A stretch of 64,000 nucleotides of DNA from Actinomycetes bacterium (GCA_029782355.1 JAKOUY010000029.1:62001-126000), one strand, 5' to 3'. Shown: positions 1 to 10,192, counted from the stretch's first letter. The notes: generated by a model not told the origin, from the letters alone. Translations and numbers: made by a program.

Positions 1-1182
1 ACCGGCCCCGCCAGTCCCGCGGGCGCCGCCGGCACCGCCTCACCGGGCCCGGACCCCGCAGTGCGGGCCATCCAGTCCCTGGCGACGGCACTGCACGGCC
101 GGCTGGTGGCAGCCGACCCGACCGGCAACGTCGTCGTCTCGCCGTCCAGCATCGCCACGGCCCTGGCGATGACCCTGGCCGGGGCCCGAGCCACCACGCA
201 GTCGGAGATGGCCGCCGTCCTCGGCGGCGTCGACCCGGCGGTGCTCGGACCGTCGATGCACGACCTCGCGGTCGCCTTGACCGCCCTCACCACCGACGGT
301 GTGCAGGTCGAGCAGGCCAACTCGCTGTGGGTCCAGGCCGGGTTCGCCGTGCTCCAGCCGTTCCTCGATGCGTTGGGCGATCAGTTCGGTGCGGCGCCCG
401 AGGCCGCCGACTTCCGCAGCGACCCGGAGACCGCCCGCCGGGCCATCAACGCCTGGGTCGATCAGCACACCGCCCACCGGATCCCGGAGTTGCTCGGTCC
501 CGGGGCGATCGAGTCGCTCACCCGGCTGGTCCTGGTCAACGCCATCTGGCTGAAGGCCGCATGGCAGCAGCCCTTCGACCGCCCGTCGACCAGCCCCGGC
601 CCGTTCCGCACCGCCTCCGGTGCCACCGTGCAGACCCCGATGATGCACCAGCGCTCGCACCTCCAGCTGGCCAGCAGCGGCGGCTGGTCGGCCGTCCGCC
701 TGCCCTACGCCGGCGGGCGGCTGGCGATGATCGTCGCCCTGCCGGACGGCGACGACCCGGGGCTCCCGCCCGCCGACCTGACCGGCCGGTTCAGCACCGA
801 GCTGGTCGATCTGGCCATGCCGTCGTTCGACATCGACCTGCACACCGACCTCGCCGCCCAGCTGGCGGCACTGGGCATGCCGAGCGCCTTCGATCCGAAC
901 CGCGCCGACTTCAGCGGCATCGTCACCCCGACGACCCCCGAGAATCGCCTGTCGATCGGCGCGGTGATCCACCAGGCCAACATCACCGTCGACGAAGCCG
1001 GCACCGAAGCGGCGGCGGCAACCGCCGTGGTGATGGTCGCCGGGGCGGCCCCCAACCAGGAACCGCCGACCCCGATCCCCTTCGTGGTCGACCGCCCGTT
1101 CAGCTTCGTGGTGCAGGACGAGGTGACCGGCACGGTCCTGTTCGCCGGCCGGATCGGCGATCCGACCAAGCGCCGCGGCTGA
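1..1182 (+). CDS. Serpin family protease inhibitor (5' end outside the window)
   Basis: Serpins trap serine or cysteine proteases by a suicide mechanism. The frame is open to the first base of the window, so the N-terminus, probably with an export signal, is missing; a GTG at 61 is the first internal start candidate. Serpin landmarks are in order: VVSPSSIATALAMTLAGA (helix B region), LVNAIWLKAAWQQPF (strand 3A), and the hinge EAGTEAAAATAV followed by the C-terminal PFSFVVQDEVTGTVLFAGRI. The hinge has small residues at P12-P9 and Thr at P8 and P14, the pattern of inhibitory rather than substrate serpins. The 17-residue rule places the scissile bond near VAGA, so small residues at P1 would suit an elastase- or subtilisin-like target. 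That target is inference. It is convergent with the flavodoxin-like gene and has no operon partner inside the window. Confidence 0.93.
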   Translation, partial: TGPASPAGAAGTASPGPDPAVRAIQSLATALHGRLVAADPTGNVVVSPSSIATALAMTLAGARATTQSEMAAVLGGVDPAVLGPSMHDLAVALTALTTDGVQVEQANSLWVQAGFAVLQPFLDALGDQFGAAPEAADFRSDPETARRAINAWVDQHTAHRIPELLGPGAIESLTRLVLVNAIWLKAAWQQPFDRPSTSPGPFRTASGATVQTPMMHQRSHLQLASSGGWSAVRLPYAGGRLAMIVALPDGDDPGLPPADLTGRFSTELVDLAMPSFDIDLHTDLAAQLAALGMPSAFDPNRADFSGIVTPTTPENRLSIGAVIHQANITVDEAGTEAAAATAVVMVAGAAPNQEPPTPIPFVVDRPFSFVVQDEVTGTVLFAGRIGDPTKRRG

Positions 1183-1218
1183 GCGGGTGCGTCCTCGACG
1201 CGGACCGCTGCTCGCCGT

Positions 1219-1653
1219 TCAGGCGGCGGGGACCACCACGTGGTCGAGGATCCGCCCGACGAACTCCGCGCAATGAGCGTCGAGCTTGGCCCGGTGCAAG
1301 GCCACGCCGCCCAGCGAGTCGGCGCCGAGCCGCAGGACGGTGTCGTTCAGCTTGTCGACGGAGCGACCGGGGTTCAACGCGTAGGTGCAGAACACCGCGG
1401 CCTGCTTGCCACGCATCACCGGGAGGTGGGCGATCGAGCCGAGACCCCACGGCGCCTGACCGACCACGAACAGGCCGTGAACCCAGGTGCCGACGATGAC
1501 GAAGTCGGCGGCCTGCACGGCGGCGTAGTCCGGTTGGCGGACCCGGTTCACGCCGGTGATCTGCCAGCCCTCCTGCTGCAGGAGCCCGGCAACTCGCTCG
1601 CCGGCTTTCCAGGTGTGACCGGTGAGGCTCTCGATCAGCAGCGCTGCCTTCAT
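1219..1653 (-). CDS. Flavodoxin-like protein
   Basis: This 144-residue protein is the size of a bare flavodoxin domain. The N-terminus has the strand-then-loop pattern LLIESLTGHTWKAGERV, where SLTGHT takes the place of the flavodoxin FMN-phosphate loop (T/S-x-T-G-x-T). The later segment ADFVIVGTWVHG is the usual second ligand loop near the isoalloxazine ring, and AAVFCTYALNPG is the third. It probably binds FMN and acts as a cytosolic one- or two-electron carrier or small oxidoreductase; its partner is unknown. The ATG at 1653 overlaps the end of the upstream membrane protein gene by 4 bp, so the two are translated together, which hints that the flavoprotein works with that membrane protein. 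The substrate cannot be read from the sequence. Confidence 0.8.
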   Translation of the reverse strand: MKAALLIESLTGHTWKAGERVAGLLQQEGWQITGVNRVRQPDYAAVQAADFVIVGTWVHGLFVVGQAPWGLGSIAHLPVMRGKQAAVFCTYALNPGRSVDKLNDTVLRLGADSLGGVALHRAKLDAHCAEFVGRILDHVVVPAA

Positions 1654-2150
1654 GGCGACGATTCAATCACGTCCACCGGCTTGGCCGGGGTGTCCAGCCG
1701 GGCCGCCACCAGCTCGGCGAGCCGCTCGGCCCGGGTCGTGGCCACCTTGCGCAGCACGCTGACCACCGCCACGGTGAAGGTGATGGTGACGATGACCACC
1801 ATGATGACGATGATCCGTTTGGGCAGGTGGCCGGTGCCGAGGAACAGGTACAGGTCGGGCACGACGAAGGCCACCAGCGAGCACAGCGCCCACATCAGCG
1901 CCCGGCGATATTGCCGGTCGACGAAGCTGATCACCATCCGCGGCGTGGTCATCCCGTCGACCACCGCCGACGCCAGGTCGATGCCCAGGTAGATCCACGG
2001 ATTGAGCCCGTAGTCGCCCAGCACCGCCCAGGCGATGACGGCCCGGATCAGCGACCACCCGACGGCGAGCCCCAGCCAGGTCAGGCTGAGCAGCTTGCGG
2101 CGCCGCAGCGTCGCCTCGCTGTGCTGCGGCCGGGCGGTCACGCCCGACAT
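1650..2150 (-). CDS. Small integral membrane protein of unknown function
   Basis: I do not recognise the family. The 166-residue product has a short basic N-terminus, then about four hydrophobic segments: one around residues 23-45 (SLTWLGLAVGWSLIRAVIAW), one near residues 52-70, one around VAFVVPDLYLFLG, and a very hydrophobic segment of Ile and Val (IIVIMVVIVTITFTVAVV). A charged cytosolic tail, KVATTRAERLAELVAARL, follows. It lies 17 bp downstream of the helicase gene's own start-distal end on the same strand and overlaps the flavodoxin-like gene by 4 bp. The coupling makes a membrane protein plus flavoprotein pair plausible, for example a small redox or sensor unit, but nothing in the sequence shows a catalytic site. 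Confidence 0.75.
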   Translation of the reverse strand: MSGVTARPQHSEATLRRRKLLSLTWLGLAVGWSLIRAVIAWAVLGDYGLNPWIYLGIDLASAVVDGMTTPRMVISFVDRQYRRALMWALCSLVAFVVPDLYLFLGTGHLPKRIIVIMVVIVTITFTVAVVSVLRKVATTRAERLAELVAARLDTPAKPVDVIESSP

Positions 2151-2167
2151 TCAAGCAGGTCGGGTGA

Positions 2168-4507
<2,340 letters not shown>

Positions 4508-4516
4508 GGCCCAGCC

Positions 4517-4522
4517 ATCCTA
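4517..4522 (-). promoter_or_regulatory. Putative leaderless -10 element of pcrA
   Basis: TAGGAT on the minus strand ends 9 nt before the helicase ATG. Initiation would fall at or close to the start codon, the arrangement also seen at many other genes of this window. Confidence 0.5.
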
Positions 4523-4557
4523 CGGACGGGGCGCGCGCCGGACCCCGAGCCCGGCGC

Positions 4558-5367
4558 CTACTCGGTGGTGCGAATGCGGAAGCGATGGAACGCGCCGGGC
4601 ACCACGATCACCGCGAGAGCGGCGACGGCGATCCACGAGGCGGCCACCGGATGGTCGATCGGCCAGGCGTGCTTGAGCACCGGCGCCAGCGGGTTGCCGA
4701 ACAGCTCGCGCACCGCCTGGACCAGGATGCTCACCGGGTTGTAGGTGGCCACCCACTGCAGGGCCGATGGCATCGAGGCGATCGGTACGAAGGCGTTGGA
4801 CAGGAAGGTGATCGGGAACACCACGGTGAAGCCGATGCCCATGACCGCGTCGGGCGAGCGGACCAGCATGCCGAGCCACGTCCCGGCCCAGATCATGCAC
4901 GAGGCGAAGACCACCAGCAGGGCGATGGCATGCACCGTGCCGCCCAGCGTGTGCGCCCGCCAGCCGACGATCAGCCCCGTGCCGAGCAGCACGACGACGG
5001 AGAACAGGATGCCCATCAGCTCGGCCAGGAAGTGCCCGGCCAGGTACGAGTAACGGCTGACCGGCAGGGTCCGGAAGCGGTCGATGACTCCCTCCTGCAG
5101 GTCGGTGGCGATCGAGGTGGCCGGGCCCATCATCCCGAAGGTCAGCGACTGCACGAGGATCCCGCCGATCAGGTACTCGCGGTAGCTGCCGCCCCGGCCG
5201 ACGTCGATGGCCCCACCGAACACGTAGGCGAACAGCAGCACGAACATCAGCGGCTGGATGGTGACGTCGAGCAACTTCTCCGGGATCTGGCGGATGTGCT
5301 CGAGCTGGCGGCGGGTGAAGACACGTGTCTCCGCCCAGACCGCCGAGACGGTTGACGGCATGCTCAT
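4558..5367 (-). CDS. ABC-2 type exporter permease (DrrB-like)
   Basis: The membrane half of a DrrAB/ABC-2 exporter. Its 269 residues have a cytosolic N-terminus (WAETRVFTRRQLEHIRQIPEK) and six hydrophobic segments, including LLDVTIQPLMFVLLFAYVF and VVVLLGTGLIVGWRA. The family-typical motif EGVIDRFRTLPVSR sits on the loop after the second segment. The C-terminal region has the usual NPVSILVQAVRELFGNP followed by a last hydrophobic segment. It overlaps the ATPase gene by 4 bp (ATGA), so the two are co-translated in fixed ratio. With a divergent TetR repressor and matching operators upstream, drug or lipid efflux controlled by its own substrate is the most likely role. The substrate is not visible. 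Confidence 0.93.
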   Translation of the reverse strand: MSMPSTVSAVWAETRVFTRRQLEHIRQIPEKLLDVTIQPLMFVLLFAYVFGGAIDVGRGGSYREYLIGGILVQSLTFGMMGPATSIATDLQEGVIDRFRTLPVSRYSYLAGHFLAELMGILFSVVVLLGTGLIVGWRAHTLGGTVHAIALLVVFASCMIWAGTWLGMLVRSPDAVMGIGFTVVFPITFLSNAFVPIASMPSALQWVATYNPVSILVQAVRELFGNPLAPVLKHAWPIDHPVAASWIAVAALAVIVVPGAFHRFRIRTTE

Positions 5368-6344
5368 GCGTCGCTCCCGGTCAGGGTCAAGAAGACGTCG
5401 TCGAGGGTCGCCTGCCGGTGGGTCAGGTCGGCGATGTCGATGCCGGCGGCGTCGATGGCGTGGACCACGTCGATGATCCGGCTGCCCTCGGTCAGCGGGG
5501 CGCTGAGCAACCGCTCGGCGGGGTCGACGTGCGCCTCGGCCGCCATCAGGTGGCGGACGGCGGCGACGGCGCGGTCGAGGTCGGCGGCGTCGCCGACGGT
5601 GACCTCGACCCGCTCGCCGCCGATGCGCGCCTTCAGCTCGTCGGGCGTGCCGTGCGCGACGGTGCGGCCGTGATCGAGGAGGATGATGTCATCGGCCAGG
5701 CGGTCGGCCTCCTCCAGGTACTGGGTGGTCAGGATCAGCGTGCTGCCGTCGCGCACCAGGCCGCGGAGGATGTCCCACAGGTCGTTGCGGCTGCGCGGGT
5801 CCAGTCCGGTGGTGGGCTCGTCGAGGAACAGCACCTGCGGCCGGGACATCAGGCTGGCCGCCAGGTCGAGGCGGCGGCGCATGCCGCCGGAGAAGGTCTT
5901 GACCAGCCGGCCGGCAGCCTCGGTCAGGTCGAGACGTTCGAGCAGATCGTCGGCCCGCCGGCGGCTCTCGCCCGGTCCCAGGTGGTGCAGGCGCCCGACC
6001 ATCTCGAGGTTCAGCCGCGCCGACATCAGCCCGTCCACGGTGGCTTGCTGGGCGGCGACGCCGATGCGCCGGCGAACGTCGGCCCCGGAGCGAACCACAT
6101 CGAACCCGGCCACGGAAGCGGTCCCGGTGGTGGGCACGGCCAGGGTGGTGAGGATGCGGATCGCCGTGGTCTTGCCGGCACCGTTGTGCCCGAGCAGGCC
6201 CAGCACCGTGCCGGCGGCGACGTCGAGATCGAGGTCGCGCAAGGCCCACAGCTCGCCGAAGCGCTTGCCCAGCCCGCGGGCGTGAACGGCGACGGCATCG
6301 CCAGGCGGCGCCGTCGTCGTATGGTGTACTGATGACTCGTACAT
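5364..6344 (-). CDS. ABC exporter ATP-binding protein (DrrA-like)
   Basis: The ATPase of the DrrAB-type exporter, 326 residues, about the length of DrrA. Walker A is GHNGAGKTT (52-60), the Q-loop is at VAAQQATVDGL, the signature is FSGGMRRR (151-158), and Walker B VLFLDEPTTGLDP runs from 171. The C-terminal 90 residues carry the DrrA-type regulatory extension ending in HRQATLDDVFLTLTG. The ATG at 6344 lies inside the left-hand palindromic operator, so repressor binding would cover the start of the transcript; no strong ribosome binding site is visible. Its stop overlaps the permease start. Repression by the divergent TetR protein is expected from the operator layout. Confidence 0.94.
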   Translation of the reverse strand: MYESSVHHTTTAPPGDAVAVHARGLGKRFGELWALRDLDLDVAAGTVLGLLGHNGAGKTTAIRILTTLAVPTTGTASVAGFDVVRSGADVRRRIGVAAQQATVDGLMSARLNLEMVGRLHHLGPGESRRRADDLLERLDLTEAAGRLVKTFSGGMRRRLDLAASLMSRPQVLFLDEPTTGLDPRSRNDLWDILRGLVRDGSTLILTTQYLEEADRLADDIILLDHGRTVAHGTPDELKARIGGERVEVTVGDAADLDRAVAAVRHLMAAEAHVDPAERLLSAPLTEGSRIIDVVHAIDAAGIDIADLTHRQATLDDVFLTLTGSDA

Positions 6345-6351
6345 AGTACGA
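6337..6351. promoter_or_regulatory. TetR operator 1, TCGTAC-ATA-GTACGA
   Basis: A perfect 15-bp inverted repeat (6-bp arms, 3-bp centre) covers the ATPase gene start. Its core GTAC-N3-GTAC recurs 25 bp away next to the regulator start, so both divergent promoters can be closed by one repressor. Confidence 0.7.
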
Positions 6352-6363
6352 CGAACCCTAGTG

Positions 6364-6374
6364 GTACACTGTAC
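6364..6374. promoter_or_regulatory. TetR operator 2, GTAC-ACT-GTAC
   Basis: The second copy of the GTAC-N3-GTAC core lies 4 bp before the GTG start of the tetR-type gene. Centre-to-centre distance to operator 1 is 25 bp, and this supports autoregulation. Confidence 0.65.
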
Positions 6375-6377
6375 GAA

Positions 6378-7211
6378 GTGTCAAGCGGACCGCAGTCCAG
6401 GCGCTCGCCGGCCGAACGGGTCAGCCGCGCCGCCCACTCGCTGCGGGCCGGCGCCGAGCACCTCGATCGGCTCGCTGCGCACGTCGGGGCGCTGGAGCTG
6501 TGGACCCGCCAGGAGCCCGGGACGAGGCGCAGCAAGCTGACTCGGGAGGAGATCGCCCGGGTCGCCGTCGCCATCGCCGACGCGGAGGGCTTCGCTGCGC
6601 TGTCCATGCGCCGCCTGGCCAGCGAGCTCGACGTTGGCACGATGAGCCTCTACCACTACGTGCGCACCAAGGACGAGGTGCTGGCACTGATGTCCGATCA
6701 CGTGCTCGGTGAGGTGCTGGTCCCCGAGCCACTGGCCGACGACTGGCGCGACGCCCTGGCCGCCATCGCCACGGCCTCGCACGCCACGCTGACCGCCCAT
6801 CCATGGATCTTCGACACCGTCGACGACCCCCCGCTGGGCCCCAACGGCATCCGCCACTTCGACCAGTCGATGCGCGCCGCGTCCGGGTCAGGCTTGGACT
6901 ACGAACAGCGGCTGGAGCTCCTGATGGCGGTCGACGAGTACGTCTTCGGCCACTGCCTGCACCGCCGGCGCAACGCCGGGATCACCGAGCACTCGGCCGA
7001 GATGACCGACTACCTGCGAACGCTGATCGACAGTGACTCGCTGCCGGCAGTGGAGCAGATGGTGGCCGACCTCGGCCTGGTCCGAGCCGTCGCCACCGTG
7101 GACCGGGTGGTCAACGCCCCGCACCGGTTCCAGCGCGGCCTGCGTGCCCTGCTGGACGGCTTCGCCGCCGGCATCACCCGACCGTCACGCCGGAACCGCT
7201 CGTCGGGCTAG
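6378..7211 (+). CDS. TetR family transcriptional repressor of the divergent ABC exporter
   Basis: The DNA-binding domain is not at the very N-terminus. A 45-residue lead containing AAHSLRAGAEHLDRLAAHV precedes the helix-turn-helix, which reads LTREEIARVAVAIADAEG then SMRRLASELDVGTMSLYHYV. The remaining 150 residues are all-helical and resemble the tetracycline-repressor C-terminal ligand domain (EYVFGHCLHRR segment). At 277 residues it is longer than most TetR proteins because of the N-terminal lead. The GTG start at 6378 is close behind operator 2. It is divergent from the DrrAB-type exporter, which it most likely represses until the exported compound binds. Its TAG stop shares the tetranucleotide CTAG with the stop of the convergent P450 gene. 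Confidence 0.93.
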   Translation: MSSGPQSRRSPAERVSRAAHSLRAGAEHLDRLAAHVGALELWTRQEPGTRRSKLTREEIARVAVAIADAEGFAALSMRRLASELDVGTMSLYHYVRTKDEVLALMSDHVLGEVLVPEPLADDWRDALAAIATASHATLTAHPWIFDTVDDPPLGPNGIRHFDQSMRAASGSGLDYEQRLELLMAVDEYVFGHCLHRRRNAGITEHSAEMTDYLRTLIDSDSLPAVEQMVADLGLVRAVATVDRVVNAPHRFQRGLRALLDGFAAGITRPSRRNRSSG

Positions 7212-8518
7212 ACGCGCCGAGCCGGAACGGTCGGCATGATCCGCACGGGGAGGCGGCGCGGGCCACGGATCTGCCCGACGCTCCAACGGACCGCGTCGGG
7301 ATCGGTCAGCTCGAAACGGGGGAAACGGGCGACGAACTGCTGGACGGCCACGCGCACCTCGAGGCGGGCCAGGTTGGACCCGAGGCATCGATGGATGCCG
7401 AGGCCGAAGGCGGCGTGGCGGTTCTCCTGGCGGTCGATCAGCACCTCGTCGGCCCGGTCGAAGGCGGCCGGGTCGACGTTGGCCGCCGGGAACGGCACCA
7501 GCACCCACTCGTCGGTCTTCAGCGGGCAACCCGCCAGCTCGTGGTCCTGGGCGACCAGGCGGGCCATGGTCACCGGGGCGTAGAAGCGCAGGAACTCCTC
7601 GATGGCCGAGGGCCACAGCTCCGGTTCGCCGTGCAGCCGGGCCAGGTCGTCGGGGTGCCCGGCCAGGTGCCACAGGCTGGAGCCGATGGCGCTCCACGTC
7701 GTGTCGATGCCGGCCAGCAGCAGCAGGATGATCGAGCCGCGGACGTGCTCGTGGGTCAGTGGCCGGTCGAAGATCGTCGCCTCCAGCAGGAAGCTGGTCA
7801 GGTCGTCTCGCGGGTTGGCCCGGTGGTCCTGCAACTGGACGTCGATGTACTCGTCCAGACGGCGGAACCGCTCCATGCGTTCCTCGGGATCGACGTTGAC
7901 CCCTTCGAGCACGTCGTGGACGAAGCCGCGGAAGGTGTCGGCGTCCTCGGGCGGGAACCCCAGCATGCGGGCGATCACGTTGATCGGGATGTGCTGGGCG
8001 TACTGGGTGGCGGCGTCGACGACACCCGATGCGTCGGTCAGGCCGGCCTCGATCTCGTCGAGCAGCGAGTCACACAGGGCGCGCACGTCGTCCTCCCACG
8101 GCTCGATCCGCTTGGGGGCGAACGGCGGCAGCAGCAGGCGGCGGGCGTGATGATGGAACGGTGGGTCGCTGCTGATCGGCGGGGCCGCGCCGACGGGCGC
8201 CTGGGCGAGGATGGTCGAGGTGCTGACCACCACGCTGCGGCTGGTGTAGTGCTCGGTGTCGTAGGCGATCTGGCTGACCAGCTCGTGGGTGGTCGGGAGC
8301 CAGGCACCGTGGTAGCGATCGGTGTGGGCGACCGGGCAGCGCTGGCGCAGATCGGCCCAGATGGCGTGGGCGTTGGGGTTGTACGACGGGTCGGCGTGGT
8401 CGAAGTCGGTCGCCCAGTCGGCCACCGGGCCGAAGATGCTCGGCGGGTCAGCCGGATCGGCTGCATCGTGCGGGTCGGTGGCGCCGGCACAGCGGTCGGG
8501 CCCGGCGGGTCCGGTCAT
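7208..8518 (-). CDS. Cytochrome P450
   Basis: A soluble bacterial class I P450 monooxygenase of 436 residues. The I-helix oxygen-activation motif is LLLAGIDTTWSA, the K-helix ExxR is EFLR within IEEFLRFYAPV, and the heme loop is AFGLGIHRCLGSNLARLE with the thiolate Cys378. An acidic Asp-rich N-terminus precedes a meander typical of actinobacterial CYPs. The ATG overlaps the end of the ferredoxin gene by 4 bp, so the P450 and its likely electron donor are made together. No ferredoxin reductase lies nearby and must come from elsewhere. The substrate cannot be assigned; the neighbourhood gives no pathway hint. Confidence 0.96.
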   Translation of the reverse strand: MTGPAGPDRCAGATDPHDAADPADPPSIFGPVADWATDFDHADPSYNPNAHAIWADLRQRCPVAHTDRYHGAWLPTTHELVSQIAYDTEHYTSRSVVVSTSTILAQAPVGAAPPISSDPPFHHHARRLLLPPFAPKRIEPWEDDVRALCDSLLDEIEAGLTDASGVVDAATQYAQHIPINVIARMLGFPPEDADTFRGFVHDVLEGVNVDPEERMERFRRLDEYIDVQLQDHRANPRDDLTSFLLEATIFDRPLTHEHVRGSIILLLLAGIDTTWSAIGSSLWHLAGHPDDLARLHGEPELWPSAIEEFLRFYAPVTMARLVAQDHELAGCPLKTDEWVLVPFPAANVDPAAFDRADEVLIDRQENRHAAFGLGIHRCLGSNLARLEVRVAVQQFVARFPRFELTDPDAVRWSVGQIRGPRRLPVRIMPTVPARRV

Positions 8519-8715
8519 GCGTCGTCGCTCACCGTGATGGCGAACTCCGGGCAGTTGGCGACGGCAAGTCGGGCCTTGTCCTCCAGCGCCGGGGCGACGA
8601 CGCCGTCACCGATGACGACCGACGAACCGAACTCGTCGACGTCGAACAGCTCTGGCGCCAGCGCGTAGCAGCGGTTGTGGCCCTGGCACTTCTCCGAGTC
8701 GACGTGAACGCGCAT
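8515..8715 (-). CDS. P450-associated 3Fe-4S ferredoxin with a His at the fourth ligand position
   Basis: A 66-residue single-cluster ferredoxin. Cluster ligands are Cys10, Cys16 and Cys55 (followed by Pro56). The position that is a Cys in 4Fe-4S proteins or Ala/Gly in many 3Fe-4S proteins is His13, giving C-x2-H-x2-C...CP. This variant is known from actinobacterial, notably mycobacterial, P450 partner ferredoxins. The gene is translationally coupled to the P450 that follows. The ATG at 8715 stands 6 nt after TACAGT, consistent with a leaderless message, so this pair can be expressed separately from the secreted-protein pair upstream on the same strand. Confidence 0.93.
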   Translation of the reverse strand: MRVHVDSEKCQGHNRCYALAPELFDVDEFGSSVVIGDGVVAPALEDKARLAVANCPEFAITVSDDA

Positions 8716-8721
8716 GCCGGC

Positions 8722-8727
8722 ACTGTA
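8722..8727 (-). promoter_or_regulatory. Putative leaderless -10 element of the ferredoxin/P450 operon
   Basis: TACAGT on the minus strand ends 6 nt before the ferredoxin ATG. It fits the leaderless pattern seen throughout the window. Confidence 0.5.
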
Positions 8728-8756
8728 CGCAACGAGGCGTGGTGATCAGGCTCGGG

Positions 8757-9542
8757 TCAGTGCGTACCGCCGATGGTCTGGATCTCGCGCACGGCGAGCC
8801 GGATCGGCCGGGTGGTCTCGATGGCGTCGAGCCGGCCGCCCGACCCGTCGGTCGCCGACCAGCTGACGTCCCACACCAGGGTGACCGAGCCGGCAAAGGC
8901 ATAGCCAGCGCGGGTGAACCGGGGAATCGAGGGCACCGTGGGAGTCCACGTGCAACCGCCGGCCGGCGAGGTGGTCGATCCCCACAACGAGCAACGCAGC
9001 ACGGTCCCCGCACCGGTGTCGACCCGGTAGGACGCCGGTCGGAGCGTGACCGTCGCCGAGAGACCGGGGATCGACGCCGTCGCCGACACCGGTGCGGTGC
9101 GCTGCACGGCGAACCACGTCTCCAGGTTGACGATCAGGTGGTCCGTCGGAGGTGCGGCGAGCAGGGTCGGCTTCACGGCCCGGGCGACGGCCGACGCGTA
9201 GGCGTTCATTGCCACGGCCTGACCCGAGTCGACCCGGGTCACCATGTACTGGACCTGTGAGGGGCAGACCCGGCGGTACTGCAGGAGTTCCCGCACCGAG
9301 GCGTTGGGCCCGGGCGCCGGGGGCGGGTCGGCGGCCCACGGATCGCACGCCTGCACCACCGGCGAAGGGGACGTGTCGCCACCCGGTTTCGACGCCGGCT
9401 TCACCGAACCGGGCGTCGGCGCCTGCTGCGACGAATGGTCCGTCACCGAAACCGACGCGCCGCCGTTTTCGTTTGACCCCTTACCGCTCTTCCCTGGAAG
9501 CGGAGCGAACAGCAGTAGTAGTGCCACGAGAGCTACTGGCAC
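8757..9542 (-). CDS. Secreted protein of unknown function, second gene of a pair
   Basis: No family recognised. The 261-residue product starts with a short hydrophobic segment (PVALVALLLLFAPLPG) that serves as signal peptide or anchor, then a Ser/Thr/Pro/Lys linker of about 45 residues, then a region with VRELLQYRRVCPSQVQYM and a predicted beta-rich C-terminal half (for example SATVTLRPASYRVDTG). Four Cys residues are in the exported part and may form disulfides. The GTG start lies within the last 10 bp of the upstream lipoprotein gene, so the two are coupled. The 5' part uses codons ending in A or T (CTA, GTA, AAA-type) much more than its neighbours. The two proteins probably act together outside the membrane; a role in secretion or a surface complex is only a guess. 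Confidence 0.7.
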   Translation of the reverse strand: MPVALVALLLLFAPLPGKSGKGSNENGGASVSVTDHSSQQAPTPGSVKPASKPGGDTSPSPVVQACDPWAADPPPAPGPNASVRELLQYRRVCPSQVQYMVTRVDSGQAVAMNAYASAVARAVKPTLLAAPPTDHLIVNLETWFAVQRTAPVSATASIPGLSATVTLRPASYRVDTGAGTVLRCSLWGSTTSPAGGCTWTPTVPSIPRFTRAGYAFAGSVTLVWDVSWSATDGSGGRLDAIETTRPIRLAVREIQTIGGTH

Positions 9543-10192
9543 TTGTCGCCTCCCCCAAGGTCCTGATCGATCAGCTCCCGGCCTACCAACCAGACGCCGG
9601 ACTCGTAATAGAGAATGTGGTGTCCCCTGCTACTTCCGACCTCGTCATTGACGACCACCAGACTGCTGCTGACACCACTTGGACCGAGGATGACTCCGGC
9701 GTCGTACCAACAGGTCGTGGCGTCGACCTGCCCAATACCGACAGCGTTGGCGTCGATCACTCTGATGTACGAACCTCGTCGATCTGTTGAGAAACGCTGT
9801 CCGTTTGCATTGAGCCCCTCGACAAAACTCGTCATCAACTTGCGAGCAGTTCCCTGTTGGGCGAGGAACGTCGAGGGGTCGCAGGTGGCGGGGTGCTCGC
9901 CGCAGCGGTCGTAGGCATCCAGGTAGTGATCCATCGCCAGCTGGATCTCCTGCTGCAGCGTCAACGGTGTGCTGCTGGCCGTACTGCCCGGCGTGGCCGG
10001 CTCCGACCCAGGAACGGTCGGCGGGGTGCTCGTGATGGTCGTGCTCGACGACGTCGAGGTCACACCGACGATCGCGACGGATGGCGTCACGGTGACCGGG
10101 ACCGGCGTCGGCGAGGCCTGCTCGGCCGGTCGCCCGCCGCAGCCGCACACCGCCAGCACGCCGGCGAACACCGAGCACACTCGTGACACCAT
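9533..10192 (-). CDS. Putative lipoprotein of unknown function, first gene of a pair
   Basis: A 219-residue protein with a signal peptide (SRVCSVFAGVLAVCGCGG) whose VCGC tetrad can serve as a lipobox, so it is likely a membrane-anchored lipoprotein. A long Thr/Ser/Pro linker of about 50 residues follows, then a globular domain from about residue 75 (LTLQQEIQLAMDHYLDAYDRC) to the C-terminus. Its fold pattern of a helix, a beta meander and an aromatic WYDAGVIL / ILYYESGVWLVG core recalls NTF2-like or SnoaL-like domains, but this is weak. The ATG at 10192 is preceded by AGAGAGG. The last 300 bp of the gene have clearly lower GC than the surroundings, a possible sign of recent acquisition. It overlaps the next secreted gene by 10 bp. 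Confidence 0.72.
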   Translation of the reverse strand: MVSRVCSVFAGVLAVCGCGGRPAEQASPTPVPVTVTPSVAIVGVTSTSSSTTITSTPPTVPGSEPATPGSTASSTPLTLQQEIQLAMDHYLDAYDRCGEHPATCDPSTFLAQQGTARKLMTSFVEGLNANGQRFSTDRRGSYIRVIDANAVGIGQVDATTCWYDAGVILGPSGVSSSLVVVNDEVGSSRGHHILYYESGVWLVGRELIDQDLGGGDKCQ

